Shown here piece after piece: positions 1-9,502 of a stretch of DNA of 64,000 nucleotides. The notes below the pieces were generated by a model. The model was given only the letters and a program-made list of their open reading frames with translations, made no database searches and had not been told where the DNA came from. The stretch spans positions 186,001 through 250,000 of the forward strand of contig NZ_FTNR01000004.1 of the NCBI RefSeq assembly GCF_900156475.1. The letters run 5' to 3'. The stretch's first letter is position 1; each line of letters begins with the position of its first letter. The DNA comes from Natronorubrum thiooxidans. GTDB lineage: Archaea; Halobacteriota; Halobacteria; Halobacteriales; Natrialbaceae. Both the position numbers and the translations under genes were made by a program.

Positions 1-146
1 ACTGAACTGTTCGTCCGATCGTTGTCGATTCGAAATCGGTAACTGACTGCTGAAAGTGACGGCAATCGTGAGATGCGAGCACCCTAATCAGTGATTGGGT
101 TTGCAGCCGGCGACCTTTTTTGCGTGCCCAGCGTGTAGCGCTTCGT

Positions 147-293
147 ATGCGAGATGAAGATGAAATCCGCGAACAGTACGAGTTTCTCACAGAACACCTC
201 GAGAGCGAGGAGATGCGCCACGACGGCGTCAGAGAGATGTTTACCTACTACAAACGTGCACTCGGCTGGGTCCTCGAGGAAGAGCACATCTGA
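147..293 (+). CDS. small conserved haloarchaeal protein, 48 aa
   Basis: A 48-residue acidic, charged reading frame beginning MRDEDEIREQYEF and ending LEEEHI. It has the amino-acid bias of real haloarchaeal genes (many Glu, few Lys) and mostly GC-ending codons. A T-rich TATA-like stretch (112-120) lies about 30 nt before the ATG, fitting a leaderless transcript. It contains no signal peptide or membrane segment and is predicted to be mostly helical. I recall similar short proteins in other haloarchaea, but no function is known to me. The start is well placed because the only upstream in-frame sequence is the TATA region. Confidence 0.75.
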   Translation: MRDEDEIREQYEFLTEHLESEEMRHDGVREMFTYYKRALGWVLEEEHI

Positions 294-393
294 ATCGAAC
301 TCCAGCCGGTGGACGTATTCGGGCACGGACGAAACGTATCACAAGTTCACCTATTGTCGTTAGTTTTAAGTACACTCGGCAGAATCTGTCACG

Positions 394-423
394 TGACGCT
401 TCGCTTGGAGGGCCGAAGCGTCA
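394..423. repeat. 10-bp-stem inverted repeat
   Basis: TGACGCTTCG (394-403) is perfectly complementary to CGAAGCGTCA (414-423), with a 10-nt loop. It begins about 27 nt after a TATA-like box at 363-370, so a transcript from that box would start at the hairpin base. Confidence 0.6.
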
Positions 424-443
424 GCGGGGACCAATTCAGGGCG

Positions 444-482
444 GCAAGCGATCGCGTGACATTTTTCCGTCACGCGATTTGC
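444..482. repeat. bulged 14-bp-stem inverted repeat
   Basis: ATCGCGTGAC (451-460) pairs perfectly with GTCACGCGAT (469-478) around the loop ATTTTTCC. After a 3-nt bulge, GCAA (444-447) pairs with TTGC (479-482). It lies 20 nt after the previous hairpin. A third, shorter one is at 545-567 (GACA/TGTC plus CCGATC/GATCGG). Confidence 0.6.
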
Positions 483-858
483 TTTCCTGTTTCCACACAC
501 GGTAATAGAGTCGCGACTGTCCTTTCGATGGCTTCAGAACGAGAGACAACCGATCCGATCGGCTGTCGCTGTGTCTCAGAACCTCGTACGACGGTTTTGG
601 GTGCGTCGGAATCAACGTGAGCCGCCAGTGTGAGTCCGTTCGTGTCCCTCGATTCGCTCGTATAATCATCCAGAAATAATCTATATGGACTGTAAACATG
701 ATACCCACAGTAGGTATTTCCCGGTTTGAACCCCTCACGGTGGTTATCTTTTGAGACAGCCCGAGATGACGATTCTCATCGGTAATATCGCGGTTTCGAT
801 CGAAACAACCCGATAGCCTTATTAAAATTCGACAGTAAGTGCGATTGGTACTTTCCCA

Positions 859-1134
859 ATGTACGACCTGACAGGATTCCAGCGGGACTTGCTGTACGTC
901 ATCGCCGGTGAAGAGGAACCGCACGGACTGGCAATCAAAGAAGAACTCGAGAACTACTACGAGAAGGAGATCCATCACGGCCGTCTCTACCCAAATCTCG
1001 ACACGCTCGTCGACAAAGGGCTCGTCGAGAAGGGGCAACGCGACCGCCGGACGAACTTCTATACGCTCACCCGGCGTGGCCGCCGGGAACTCGAGGCCCG
1101 CCGGGAGTGGGAGGCGCAGTACGTCGACCTGTAG
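859..1134 (+). CDS. PadR-family winged-helix transcriptional regulator
   Basis: A 91-residue single-domain winged-helix protein of the PadR family. The N-terminal helices (FQRDLLYVIAG) lead into the recognition region with the hallmark HHGRLYPNLDTLVDKGLVEKG (about residues 41-61). The Arg-rich wing (DRRTNFYTLTRRG) follows. There is no C-terminal effector domain, as usual for the short haloarchaeal PadR proteins related to the phiH-type repressor. TATA-like TTATTAAAA at 819-827 sits about 36 nt before the ATG, implying a short leader. The target is unknown; autoregulation is typical of the family, and the neighbouring MgtC-like gene is a possible target by position only. Confidence 0.9.
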   Translation: MYDLTGFQRDLLYVIAGEEEPHGLAIKEELENYYEKEIHHGRLYPNLDTLVDKGLVEKGQRDRRTNFYTLTRRGRRELEARREWEAQYVDL

Positions 1135-1327
1135 AGTGTGGTCCAGTCACGAACGATCACCGCGTTTGCGGGACTGGTGCCTGCTGCTTCTCTCGTTCGT
1201 CCCGATCCTCGTCCGCCAGAGCCGATCGGCAGGCGATACCGAACAGACATGAGTATCGATAGTGAGTGGCTGCATCCGGGTTCGAATCGGTCGTTTCGGC
1301 GCGACGCTTATATAGGGTCACAGTGAA

Positions 1328-2629
1328 GTGGCCACAGTGACCGAGGTCTCGCTGCAGATCGCCGGTGCGTCGCTGGATAACACCGTCCTCCGGATCGCGC
1401 TCGCCGGAGCGCTCGGGATGTTTCTGGGCTTAGAGCGCGAGTGGTCACAGAAGTCCGCCGGCATTCGGACGTTTTCGCTGATCAGTCTCCTCGGGGCGGT
1501 CTTTACGATGTTCGCTGTCGAGACCGATATCGGCGAGGGACTGCTCGTTCTCGGCGGCGTGCTCGTGATTATTCAGGGCGTATTGCTCGCGGCGCAAGGC
1601 CTGCTGAGCGATGACGACGCCGGCCTCTCGCTGACGACCTCCGTCTCGATGCTCGTCGCCTACGGTGTCGGCGCGCTGGTCGCCGCTGGCTTCATCATCG
1701 AGGGCGTCACGGTCGCCGTGCTCTCGTCGCTGTTGCTCGTGCTCAAACGGGAACTCCACGAGTTCGCGTGGGGACTGTCCCGCGAAGAGATGCGCTCGAC
1801 AACCGAGTTCGCCATCCTGGCCTTTGTCATCTACCCGCTGTTGCCCGCCGAGATCACCCTCGAGGTCGGCGGGTTGGCGCTGCCACTCGAGCCACAGGTC
1901 ATCTGGCTGATGGTCGTCGCCGTCGCGGGAATCGGCATCGTCAACTACGCGATCGTCTCGACCTACGGCGGCCGCGGCATCGCCGTGACGGGCTTTTTCG
2001 GCGGGCTCGCCTCTTCGACAGCCGTTGTCGGGACGATGCTCGATCACGTCAGCCAGCGACCGGAGGCCTCCTCGTATGCCGTCGCGGCGATCCTGCTCGC
2101 GAACGCGGCAATGGCGGCCCGAAACCTCGCGATCGCCGTCGGGTTCACCATGGGAGGCGAGACGGCAGTTCTCCTCGAGGCGATCGTCCCGCTCGGGGCC
2201 GTCATCGTGATCGCGTTCGCCGTTGCGGCGATGACCGCCGACTGGCACGAATCCGGCCCGATGGAACTCGAGAGCCCGTTCTCGATGAAAAACGCGCTCG
2301 CGTTCGGGGCCGTCTTCCTCGTCGTCCTCGTCTTCGGCTCGCTCGCTGAGACGTGGTTCGGGACGGTGGGGTTCTACGCGACCGCCGTCGCGAGCGGCTT
2401 CGTCTCGAGTGCCGGCGCGACGACGTCGGCAGTCGTCCTCTATCGTGGCGGCCAACTCGGTCCCGGTGAGGCGACGATCGCGATCTTGCTCGCGACAGTC
2501 TCGAGCATCGTCGTCAAGACCCTGCTCGCGTCGACGTCCTCGAACACCGGCTTTCGCAACCAGGTCGCAGTCTACAGCGGACTGTTGCTGCTCGGTGGCG
2601 CGCTGGCATCGATTCTCGTCGTCATCTAG
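1328..2629 (+). CDS. MgtC/SapB N-terminal + DUF4010 membrane protein
   Basis: A polytopic membrane protein of about 430 residues. The first third matches the MgtC/SapB family (start region LRIALAGALGMFLGLEREW, then ISLLGAVFTMF). The rest matches DUF4010 (motifs such as GGLASSTAVVGTM and SSAGATTSAVV). I count about twelve hydrophobic segments. Family members are linked to magnesium or ion homeostasis, but the transported species is not established. The first possible start is GTG 1328. However, a TATA box (CTTATATAG, 1307-1315) centred at 1311 puts a leaderless start better at the in-frame GTG 1337, three codons later. Confidence 0.85.
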   Translation: MATVTEVSLQIAGASLDNTVLRIALAGALGMFLGLEREWSQKSAGIRTFSLISLLGAVFTMFAVETDIGEGLLVLGGVLVIIQGVLLAAQGLLSDDDAGLSLTTSVSMLVAYGVGALVAAGFIIEGVTVAVLSSLLLVLKRELHEFAWGLSREEMRSTTEFAILAFVIYPLLPAEITLEVGGLALPLEPQVIWLMVVAVAGIGIVNYAIVSTYGGRGIAVTGFFGGLASSTAVVGTMLDHVSQRPEASSYAVAAILLANAAMAARNLAIAVGFTMGGETAVLLEAIVPLGAVIVIAFAVAAMTADWHESGPMELESPFSMKNALAFGAVFLVVLVFGSLAETWFGTVGFYATAVASGFVSSAGATTSAVVLYRGGQLGPGEATIAILLATVSSIVVKTLLASTSSNTGFRNQVAVYSGLLLLGGALASILVVI

Positions 2630-2675
2630 TGCAACGGGCGGCGACTTATTTTAACGGCGCGCGCTATCATACAAC

Positions 2676-4019
2676 ATGGACCGCGCCACGGTCGAACCCG
2701 ACGTCGAGACGATTCCGGGCGAGCGAGCCAGACGGTGGGTCGACTACCACCACCAGTTCGCTGCCCCGAGTACGTACGTCTACGAGTTCGTCTGGGACGT
2801 CGGCGCGGACGCGATCGGGCCGTTCTGCACCGACGTTGACGGCAACGTCTTGCTCGATTTCACGAGTCACGTCGCCGCCGCACCCCTTGGCTACAACAAT
2901 CCCGCCCTGCGCGAGAAACTCCGCGCGTTCGACCTCGTCGATCCGCTGAAGATCGCTGGCCAGGACTTCTACGTCAGCGGCAGTGGACCACCTGAGGACC
3001 CTGATATCCCCGGCCCAACGCAGTTGATGGACCGACTGGTCGCGATGACGAATCACTACGGAATGGACCGCGTCTTCCTCTCGAACTCCGGCGCTGAGGC
3101 CGTCGAGAACGCCATCAAGATCTGCTATGCCGCGGGCGGCCACCGCGCGTTCACCTTCGAGGGAGCCTTCCACGGCCGCACGCTCGGCGCGCTTTCGCTC
3201 AACCGATCGAAGACCGCCCATCGACGTGGCTTTCCCGAAGTTCCCGGCGTGATCAGTCTCCCCTACCCCGCGACACAAGACGAGTACGAGCGCCGCTGGC
3301 TGACCGACGGCCCCGGCGGCAACGTCGTCGCCGACAGGCTTCACCCCGACCGCGGTACCGTCGACCCCGACGAGATCGCCTTTCTCATCCTCGAGCCGAT
3401 TCAGGGCGAAGGTGGCTACCGCGTCGCCCACCCCGAGTTCGCCCGCGACCTCGAGGCGCTGCGCGAGCGTTACGACCTCCGAATCATCGCCGACGAGATC
3501 CAGTCCGGCCTCGGCCGAACGGGCGAGCTATGGGCGATCGATCACCTCGAGCTCACTCCGGACGTCATCACCAGCGCGAAGGGCTTGCGCGTCGGCGCGA
3601 CAATCGCCCGGTCGGACCTGTTCCCGACGGAGCAGGGTCGACTCTCCTCGACGTGGGGGGCTGGCGATCTGCTCGCCGCGATGCAGGGTGTGTTGACGAT
3701 CGATATCATTCACGAACAGAATCTCCTCGCGAACGTCCGAACCCGGGGCCGGCATCTCCGCGACCGACTCGAGGAACTCGAGTCCGAGTCGATCGTCGAC
3801 GTTCGCGGTCGCGGGCTGATGCTCGCCGTCGAGTTCGACACCAACGCGCGCCGTGATGCGGTCCTCAAGGCGGCGTTCTCGCGGGGCCTGTTGACGCTTG
3901 GCTGTGGGTACAAGACGTTGCGACTGTTGCCACCGCTGGACGTCACGGAGCGGGAGATCGAACTTGGCGTGCGGTTGCTCGTCGAGTCGATCGAGGCGGT
4001 CACACCGTCGGATTTCTGA
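2676..4019 (+). CDS. class-III PLP-dependent aminotransferase
   Basis: A 447-residue fold-type-I aminotransferase of class III (ornithine/GABA/acetylornithine type). The NSGAEAVE loop (137-144) binds the PLP phosphate. ADEIQSG (272-278) supplies the Asp that contacts the pyridine nitrogen. K302 in ITSAKGLRVG is the expected Schiff-base lysine. The segment GAFHGRTLGALSLN is typical of the family. The substrate cannot be read from sequence; annotations for this group range from GABA to other omega-amino acids. TATA-like CTTATTTTAA (2645-2654) is about 27 nt before the ATG, indicating a leaderless transcript separate from the upstream gene. Confidence 0.9.
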   Translation: MDRATVEPDVETIPGERARRWVDYHHQFAAPSTYVYEFVWDVGADAIGPFCTDVDGNVLLDFTSHVAAAPLGYNNPALREKLRAFDLVDPLKIAGQDFYVSGSGPPEDPDIPGPTQLMDRLVAMTNHYGMDRVFLSNSGAEAVENAIKICYAAGGHRAFTFEGAFHGRTLGALSLNRSKTAHRRGFPEVPGVISLPYPATQDEYERRWLTDGPGGNVVADRLHPDRGTVDPDEIAFLILEPIQGEGGYRVAHPEFARDLEALRERYDLRIIADEIQSGLGRTGELWAIDHLELTPDVITSAKGLRVGATIARSDLFPTEQGRLSSTWGAGDLLAAMQGVLTIDIIHEQNLLANVRTRGRHLRDRLEELESESIVDVRGRGLMLAVEFDTNARRDAVLKAAFSRGLLTLGCGYKTLRLLPPLDVTEREIELGVRLLVESIEAVTPSDF

Positions 4020-4075
4020 CTGTCGTCGTACGAAGGCCCCATCCTCTTCTCTCGTCCGAGTCAACCCGGAATACG

Positions 4076-4447
4076 ATGATTGGGGCACTTACAGTCGGCA
4101 AAAAAGCAGTGATGTTCGGCTACAAACGCTACGGCGTTCCGGGCGCAATCGCGTCAGGCGGGATCGCACTGGCAGGCTACGTCGCCGTTCGCCGAGCCCT
4201 CCAGTCAGCGACGAACGCCGACGAGGACTCACTCGGCGCGGCCATCAACGCTGACTCGCTCGAGGCTGCGATCGATCAAGGAGGACTACAGGCCGTGACC
4301 GACACCGGGACGCTCGACGAGGTCATCGACACAGAGCAACTGCGCTCGAACGTCGATATGAGCGATATCCAGTCGTCGGTGAGCGAGAAAACTGACGCGT
4401 TCACGGCTGATGGAAACGGACCGAGCGCTTCGGATCACTCGGAGTGA
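4076..4447 (+). CDS. hypothetical protein with one membrane segment
   Basis: A 123-residue protein. Residues about 17-40 ([20 protein letters not shown]) form a hydrophobic segment, followed by an acidic region with repeated Ala/Ile-Asp segments ([20 protein letters not shown]). I do not recognise a family with a known role. The topology suggests a short membrane anchor with a cytoplasmic or exposed acidic tail. Its last 13 bases overlap the 3' end of the convergent CPBP gene, so the two transcripts meet tail to tail. Confidence 0.7.
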   Translation: MIGALTVGKKAVMFGYKRYGVPGAIASGGIALAGYVAVRRALQSATNADEDSLGAAINADSLEAAIDQGGLQAVTDTGTLDEVIDTEQLRSNVDMSDIQSSVSEKTDAFTADGNGPSASDHSE

Positions 4448-5349
4448 GCACGAGAGCGCCCGGTCGACGCTCCCCTCTCGCCGTCCGTCGCGACGGGACG
4501 CGGCCGTTCCCACCCGCGAAGCGAGCGCGGACTCCAGCCGACGACCAGCACGAGCGCCACGAGGGCAGTTCCGACGTGGGCGTACGGATACAGCTCCGGA
4601 CTGAAGCCGAGCGTCTCGCCGGTGAGGTTGCCGGCGAAGTGGAGTCCGATCACGGCGAGGACGCTCCGCTCCGTGTTGTTGTAGACCCACGTGCCGATGA
4701 TCGCGGTGAGGACAATACTCGGGAGCCACCACCACAGCTCGGGATCGAAGGTCGTCCCCTCGTAGTAGCCAGCCATGTAGACAAGCGGCACGTGCCACGC
4801 CGCCCACACGCTCCCGAGAATCAGACTCGCCACCAGCGCGCTCCAGCGCGCCTGTAGCTGATCGAACCAGTAGCCCCGAAGCCCGATCTCCTCGATTGTC
4901 GGGAAGACGAGCGCGACAGCGACGAGTAGGACGACCGCTGTCGGATCGACCAGTCGACTGACTGTGATGACCTCGAGCGGCGACGAAACCCCCGTCACAA
5001 GCGCGATACCGGCAACGGCCAGATTGAACGCGGGATAGAAGCAGCCGATCACCAGCCACCAGCGGGGCGCGATGCGATCGCGATCGGTCAGCCGTCGCCA
5101 CAGCGAAGCGAAGCCCGCGCGGCCGGCCTCGAGCCACAGCAGGCCGAGTCCCGCGAGCAACGGACTCAGCCCGCCGACGAGGAACAGGCCGACGTTCGGG
5201 GTCGACCAGACTGACTCGCCGGAGGCGACGATCGGGAGCCAGCACAGGTACGCCCAGCCCAGATACAGTGTTGGAAAGGCCCACGGCTGCGAGCGCTCGA
5301 GCGCCCGGCGCACTCGTGTCCGGGCTGTCGATCGTGACGTGGCGTCCAT
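4435..5349 (-). CDS. CPBP-family intramembrane metalloprotease (CAAX-like)
   Basis: A 304-residue integral membrane protein of the CPBP (Abi/Rce1-like) family. The catalytic signature is intact: the EExxxR motif at E153-E154-R158 (EEIGLRGYW), WAAWHVP with H186, and LHFAGN with H237 and N241. About eight hydrophobic segments are visible. Family members are glutamic-type membrane proteases that process prenylated or other membrane substrates; no substrate can be inferred here. It overlaps the preceding plus-strand gene by 13 bp at their 3' ends. The C-terminal 30 residues are polar and Arg/Ser-rich and probably disordered. Confidence 0.85.
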   Translation of the reverse strand: MDATSRSTARTRVRRALERSQPWAFPTLYLGWAYLCWLPIVASGESVWSTPNVGLFLVGGLSPLLAGLGLLWLEAGRAGFASLWRRLTDRDRIAPRWWLVIGCFYPAFNLAVAGIALVTGVSSPLEVITVSRLVDPTAVVLLVAVALVFPTIEEIGLRGYWFDQLQARWSALVASLILGSVWAAWHVPLVYMAGYYEGTTFDPELWWWLPSIVLTAIIGTWVYNNTERSVLAVIGLHFAGNLTGETLGFSPELYPYAHVGTALVALVLVVGWSPRSLRGWERPRPVATDGERGASTGRSRAHSE

Positions 5350-5442
5350 ACTGAACGTTATGACTCGCTGAAACGATGAAGGCGCACACTCGATCTCACG
5401 GACTGGGAACGAGAACAGGACTGACAGAACGCAGCGACGGCG

Positions 5443-6735
5443 TTACTCGCCGCGAAGCTCGTTCATGTGGTCGATACGGCGCTGGACGAGGTCGACTTTC
5501 CCGATGTCGTGGCGCATGTGCAGTCCCTCGTCGCCGGCGACGGCGAGTGCGTCCTCGGCGATCGCCTCGGCTTCGCTGATCGAGTCGGCGACGCCGACGA
5601 CGGCGAACGAGCGGGAGGTCGTCGTATAAATACCGTCGTCACGCTCGTCGACGCTGGCGTAGTACAGCAGAGCATCACCCGCGCTCTCTTCATCAACCTG
5701 AACTTTCGCACCGGCTTCGGGGTCCGTCGGGTACCCCTCTGGCACGGCGTACTTACAGACCGTCGCCTGGGAGGCAAAGTCGAGTTCTGGCGGGGCCTCG
5801 CCGTCACGCGCAGCCGTAAGCACGTCGAGGAACTCCGTCTCGAGGACGGGCAGCGTGTTCATCGCTTCGGGGTCGCCAAAGCGGGCGTTGAACTCGATGA
5901 CCTTCGGCCCCTCGCTCGTGAGCATGAACTGGCCGTAGAGGATACCGCGATAATCGTCCAAGGCGTCGACGGTGGCCTCGATGATCGAGACGGCCTCCTC
6001 GTAGTCGTCCTCGGTCATGAACGGCAGTGCAGCAGTCGCGTCGGAGTAGCTGCCCATGCCGCCCGTGTTCGGTCCCTCGTCGCCCTCGTAGGCGCGTTTG
6101 TGGTCCTGTACTGCGGGGGCCGTCTCGAACGCGCCGTTGGCGACGAAGGCTTGAATCGTCACTTCCTCGCCGATCAGGCGTTCCTCGAGGACGATCCGAT
6201 CGTAATCGGAGTCGCGGATGTACTCCTTGCCCTCCTCGGGGGTAACCTGGTCGCCGATGACTTTGACGCCCTTGCCGCCCGTGAGACCGGCGGGTTTGAT
6301 TGCCAGGTCGCCATCGTACTCGTCGATAAAGTCGCAGGCGGCGTCCATGTCGTCGAACGTCTCGAAGTCCGGACAGCCGGGGATGTCGTTTTCCGCCATA
6401 AAGCGGCGCTGGAACGCCTTGTCCGTCTCGATTCGGGCGTCGTCGGCTTTCGGCCCGAACGCGTAGATGCCCGCGTCCTCGAGTGCGTCTGCGACACCGG
6501 CGTCGAGGGGTGCCTCGGGGCCGACGACGGCGATCGTCGCCTCGACGGTCTCGGCGTAGTCGACGACTGCGTCCGGGTCGGTCGTCTCGAGCGTCTCGAA
6601 CCCGGCCGCGATCCGGGCGATGCCCGGGTTTTTGTTGCCCGCACAGGCATAGAGGTCGGCTTCACTGTCCTCGAGTGCGCGAGCGATGGCGTGCTCGCGG
6701 CCACCGCCGCCGATCAGGAGTACGTTCTCTCGCAT
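5443..6735 (-). CDS. purD: phosphoribosylamine-glycine ligase (GAR synthetase)
   Basis: A 430-residue GAR synthetase. It joins glycine to 5-phosphoribosylamine using ATP, the second step of purine synthesis, in the cytoplasm. The N domain opens with VLLIGGGGREHAIA. The ATP-grasp domain shows the expected GLTGGKGVKV and HKRAYEGDEGPNTGGMG segments and the metal-binding EFNARFGDPE. The frame is open further upstream, but MRENVLL at 6735 is the family start. A TATA-like TTTACAGG (minus strand, about 6759-6766) lies near 29 nt ahead of it. It is transcribed away from the helicase/nuclease operon only in the sense of being a separate downstream unit on the same strand. Confidence 0.95.
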   Translation of the reverse strand: MRENVLLIGGGGREHAIARALEDSEADLYACAGNKNPGIARIAAGFETLETTDPDAVVDYAETVEATIAVVGPEAPLDAGVADALEDAGIYAFGPKADDARIETDKAFQRRFMAENDIPGCPDFETFDDMDAACDFIDEYDGDLAIKPAGLTGGKGVKVIGDQVTPEEGKEYIRDSDYDRIVLEERLIGEEVTIQAFVANGAFETAPAVQDHKRAYEGDEGPNTGGMGSYSDATAALPFMTEDDYEEAVSIIEATVDALDDYRGILYGQFMLTSEGPKVIEFNARFGDPEAMNTLPVLETEFLDVLTAARDGEAPPELDFASQATVCKYAVPEGYPTDPEAGAKVQVDEESAGDALLYYASVDERDDGIYTTTSRSFAVVGVADSISEAEAIAEDALAVAGDEGLHMRHDIGKVDLVQRRIDHMNELRGE

Positions 6736-6808
6736 GGTCGATAGCGGAACGCACGAACCTGTAAACGTTGCTCTTTGTTCGAGCCGAAGATGTGCACGCC
6801 TGTGGGTA

Positions 6809-9502
6809 TCAGGAATAAAACAGCGGCGGTCGTCGCTCACCGCCGTACTCGTCGTCCGGCCGGTATGCCTCGAGCGTCCCGTCCTCCGTGTTCCCGAGCA
6901 ACTGGTCTAACACGTCCACCGCGGCGTCGCGGTGCAGCGGCTGATTGTCGTTGCCACACTGGTCATCCATCACACAGGCGGGACAGCCCCCGATGGAGTT
7001 ACAGTCACAGCCCGCGATGAGTTCGCGCGCCCGCCGGGCGACGGCCTCGAACTCCTCATAGATCGCCCGCGAAAAGCCGAGTCCGCCGTCGATGCCGTCG
7101 TAGATGAACCAGCCGCTCGCAGGCTCGCGCTCGAGGCCGCTGGCGATCTCCCTGACGGTCGCCTCCGCGGCGGCGATATTCTGGGGCGCAGCCCCCGCCG
7201 TTCCGTCGGTGTCCCGATCCCGGCCGTCGGTGTCGTGCTCGAGATGCGAGTCGATCGTCAGCGTCGCGAGCCCGCCGAGGTCGCGTTTGTCGACCAGCAA
7301 CTCGAGCGGGGCGACGCCGATCGTGGCGTGTTCGGCCGCGTGAAGCCCGCCCGCGTAGCCGAGGTGGGCCGTTTCCGCGAGGCCGTCCTCGAGGTCGGGC
7401 AGGGAAAAATCGCGGTACTTCTCGATCAGCGCCGTCTCGACGCGCTGGGGAACCTCGAGCCAGCAGAGCTGGGTGTCCATCGACAGCGGCGGATTGTCAG
7501 TCGGGATCGATTGGGCCTTCTGTTTCCCGCCGTGGATCGCGACCTCGTCGTAGGTGCCGTGATAGACCAGCACCCGGCCGCGACCGAAGTGCAACGTAAA
7601 GTCGCCGATCTCGCGGGACCGCTCGGAGACGGCGTCGAGCACCGTCACGTCCGTCCGCGTGCGCGTGTAGTAGTCGACGTCCGTCGGCCGAAGCGTTACC
7701 GACGGCCGCGGCGAACCGTGCTCGACCGCGGTTACTTCGTACTGCTGACCCTGGTGGAGCCGCACCGCACCCTCGTGGAAGTCCCGCAGGACCCGTTCTT
7801 TCGCCAGCGGCTCCATCTCCGGATCGTGTTCGTCGTCGACACCGTCGGCGAGTCGCACCTCGTACTCCTCGCCGGTCGTCGAATACAGCGAAATCGAGCC
7901 CTGTGGTCGGGGCGGGCCAGTGTACGAGACCCCCGTCTCGAGCGACCCGATGAGTCGGCCGGCGCGTCGCCACATCTCGACGGCCCGCTCGAGTCGGTCG
8001 CGCTCGACGAACGTCCCAGCGTCGTCGGCCTCGAGTGCGAGTTCGTCGGCCGCACACAGCAAGTGCTGGGCGAAAACCGCGTCGTTGTCGATATCGACGA
8101 CGGCGTCCTCGACGTCGGTCTCGAGCAGATAGGCGGGGTTTGCGGCGATGTACTGATCGAGCGTGCGGTGTTCGGCGACGAGCACCGAGAGCGCACGGTT
8201 GGTTCCCCGCCCGGCTCGGCCGATCTGCTGCCAGAACGACTGGCGCTGGCCGGGATAGCCGAGTTGGACCGTCGCGTCCATCTCGCCGACGTTGATCCCC
8301 AACTCGAGGGCGTTGGTCGAGGCTACCCCGTCGAGGACGCCCGTTTTGAGCTGGTGTTCGGTGCCGTGGCGATTCCGCCGGGAGTGGCCAGCGTGGTAGG
8401 GTTCGATGGCGGCGCCGCGTTCGGGGTTCGTGTAGTACCGGCTGCGATCCCGCCGATGTTTCGACGCGCGCTTGACCGAGAGTTCGGCGAGCTTTCTCGA
8501 GGGGGTAAACAGCAGCGTCTGGGCGTCGTGGTAGGTCAAATGCGAGAGCAGCTTCGGGGCCTCGACGGTGGCCGGGACGCGTTCGACGACCGTGTCGTCG
8601 GCATCGCCATCCGGTGTCTTGTCAACCTCGCCGGACGGATCCCGTCCGTCGCCTGTCCCCTCGCGCGCACGCGGCGGCGGGTTCCAGAGCACCAGCTCCC
8701 GCGGCCCCGTCGGCGAGCCGTCCTCGTCGACGACGGTCACCGGCTCGTCGAGCAGTGCCCGCGAGTGCGCGCCGGGGTTGCCGATCGTCGCGCTTGTGAG
8801 GACATAGCGCGGGTCGGCGTCGTAGTAGGTAAGAACTCGTTTCAGCCGGCGAACGATCCAGGCGACGTGCATGCCGTGGACGCCGGTGTAGGTGTGCGAT
8901 TCGTCGATCACCACCAGCTCGCAGGCCGAGAGAAAGCGCGCCCAGCGGTCGTGGTCGTGGAGGTACGTGTTCACGCCAGCGAAGTTCGAGATGATGACGT
9001 CGGCCTCCTCGCGAATCCGTCGTCGCGTCTGGCCTCGTTCGGTGTCGCCGTCGTAGACCCGAACCGAAATCTCGAGGCCGAGGGCGTCGAAGAAATCGTT
9101 CAGTTCCCGCTCCTGATCTCGAGAGAGCGCTTTCGTCGGATAGAGGACGTACGCCGTGGCGTCCTCGCCGCGGGCCCGGGCCTCGAGGACGTTACGGGCG
9201 ATCTGGAGGGCGTAAATTCGAGTTTTCCCGGAGGACGTACTCGTGGCGACACAGACGTTCTCGTCGCGTGCGAGCGCCTCGAGGGCGTCGGCCTGGTGTG
9301 TGTAGAGGTCGTTCTCGAGCGGGGCCGCGAGTTCGGGACGGAGTACGTCCCCGTTCGGGACCGTCACAGCCTCTCGACCCGGGAGCTCGAGGCGCGTGAC
9401 GTCGTTCGGGTCGTGATACCGTGGAAACGTCTCGAGCAACTCGTCGCCGGTGATCGGGATCGTCGCCCGCTCGTCGCCTCGCGTGTCGTCGGTCTCGTGC
9501 AT
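6809..9502 (-). CDS. DEAD/DEAH helicase with C-terminal DUF1998 cysteine cluster (MrfA/YprA-like)
   Basis: An 897-residue SF2 helicase. A Q-like motif LYTHQADAL is near 67-75. Walker A TSTSSGKT is at 87-94, motif II DESH at 200-203 and motif III TSAT follows. The C-terminal helicase lobe includes STNALELGINVG and QQIGRAGR. A cysteine cluster near C832, C834, C840, C843 and C849 marks the DUF1998 domain. Bacterial MrfA (YprA) has this layout and acts in DNA repair with an exonuclease partner. The start is ATG 9502: its A is shared with the TGA of the upstream nuclease gene (TGATG), implying translational coupling. The frame also reaches a TTG at 9505, which is less likely. Confidence 0.9.
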   Translation of the reverse strand: MHETDDTRGDERATIPITGDELLETFPRYHDPNDVTRLELPGREAVTVPNGDVLRPELAAPLENDLYTHQADALEALARDENVCVATSTSSGKTRIYALQIARNVLEARARGEDATAYVLYPTKALSRDQERELNDFFDALGLEISVRVYDGDTERGQTRRRIREEADVIISNFAGVNTYLHDHDRWARFLSACELVVIDESHTYTGVHGMHVAWIVRRLKRVLTYYDADPRYVLTSATIGNPGAHSRALLDEPVTVVDEDGSPTGPRELVLWNPPPRAREGTGDGRDPSGEVDKTPDGDADDTVVERVPATVEAPKLLSHLTYHDAQTLLFTPSRKLAELSVKRASKHRRDRSRYYTNPERGAAIEPYHAGHSRRNRHGTEHQLKTGVLDGVASTNALELGINVGEMDATVQLGYPGQRQSFWQQIGRAGRGTNRALSVLVAEHRTLDQYIAANPAYLLETDVEDAVVDIDNDAVFAQHLLCAADELALEADDAGTFVERDRLERAVEMWRRAGRLIGSLETGVSYTGPPRPQGSISLYSTTGEEYEVRLADGVDDEHDPEMEPLAKERVLRDFHEGAVRLHQGQQYEVTAVEHGSPRPSVTLRPTDVDYYTRTRTDVTVLDAVSERSREIGDFTLHFGRGRVLVYHGTYDEVAIHGGKQKAQSIPTDNPPLSMDTQLCWLEVPQRVETALIEKYRDFSLPDLEDGLAETAHLGYAGGLHAAEHATIGVAPLELLVDKRDLGGLATLTIDSHLEHDTDGRDRDTDGTAGAAPQNIAAAEATVREIASGLEREPASGWFIYDGIDGGLGFSRAIYEEFEAVARRARELIAGCDCNSIGGCPACVMDDQCGNDNQPLHRDAAVDVLDQLLGNTEDGTLEAYRPDDEYGGERRPPLFYS

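Larger units (their letters stand above)
294..858. other. gene-free gap with promoter-like box and three hairpins
   Basis: I find no convincing coding frame here on either strand; the open frames that exist lack haloarchaeal codon bias. The gap holds a TATA-like box (about 363-370) and three inverted repeats downstream of it (listed separately). The PadR promoter is at its right end, with a TATA-like TTATTAAAA at 819-827. Confidence 0.5.

Noticed and set aside
436-1038. Long minus-strand frame of 200 codons over the hairpin gap and PadR gene
   Set aside because: It overlaps the PadR gene on the other strand, its residues lack halophilic bias, and it shows no motif.
1445-2455. Minus-strand 336-codon frame under the MgtC/DUF4010 gene
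   Set aside because: It is the Arg/Asp/Glu-rich mirror typical of antisense frames in GC-rich genes; the plus strand has clear membrane segments and family motifs.
5467-6744. Plus-strand frame of 425 codons antisense to purD
   Set aside because: purD has every catalytic motif; the mirror frame has none.
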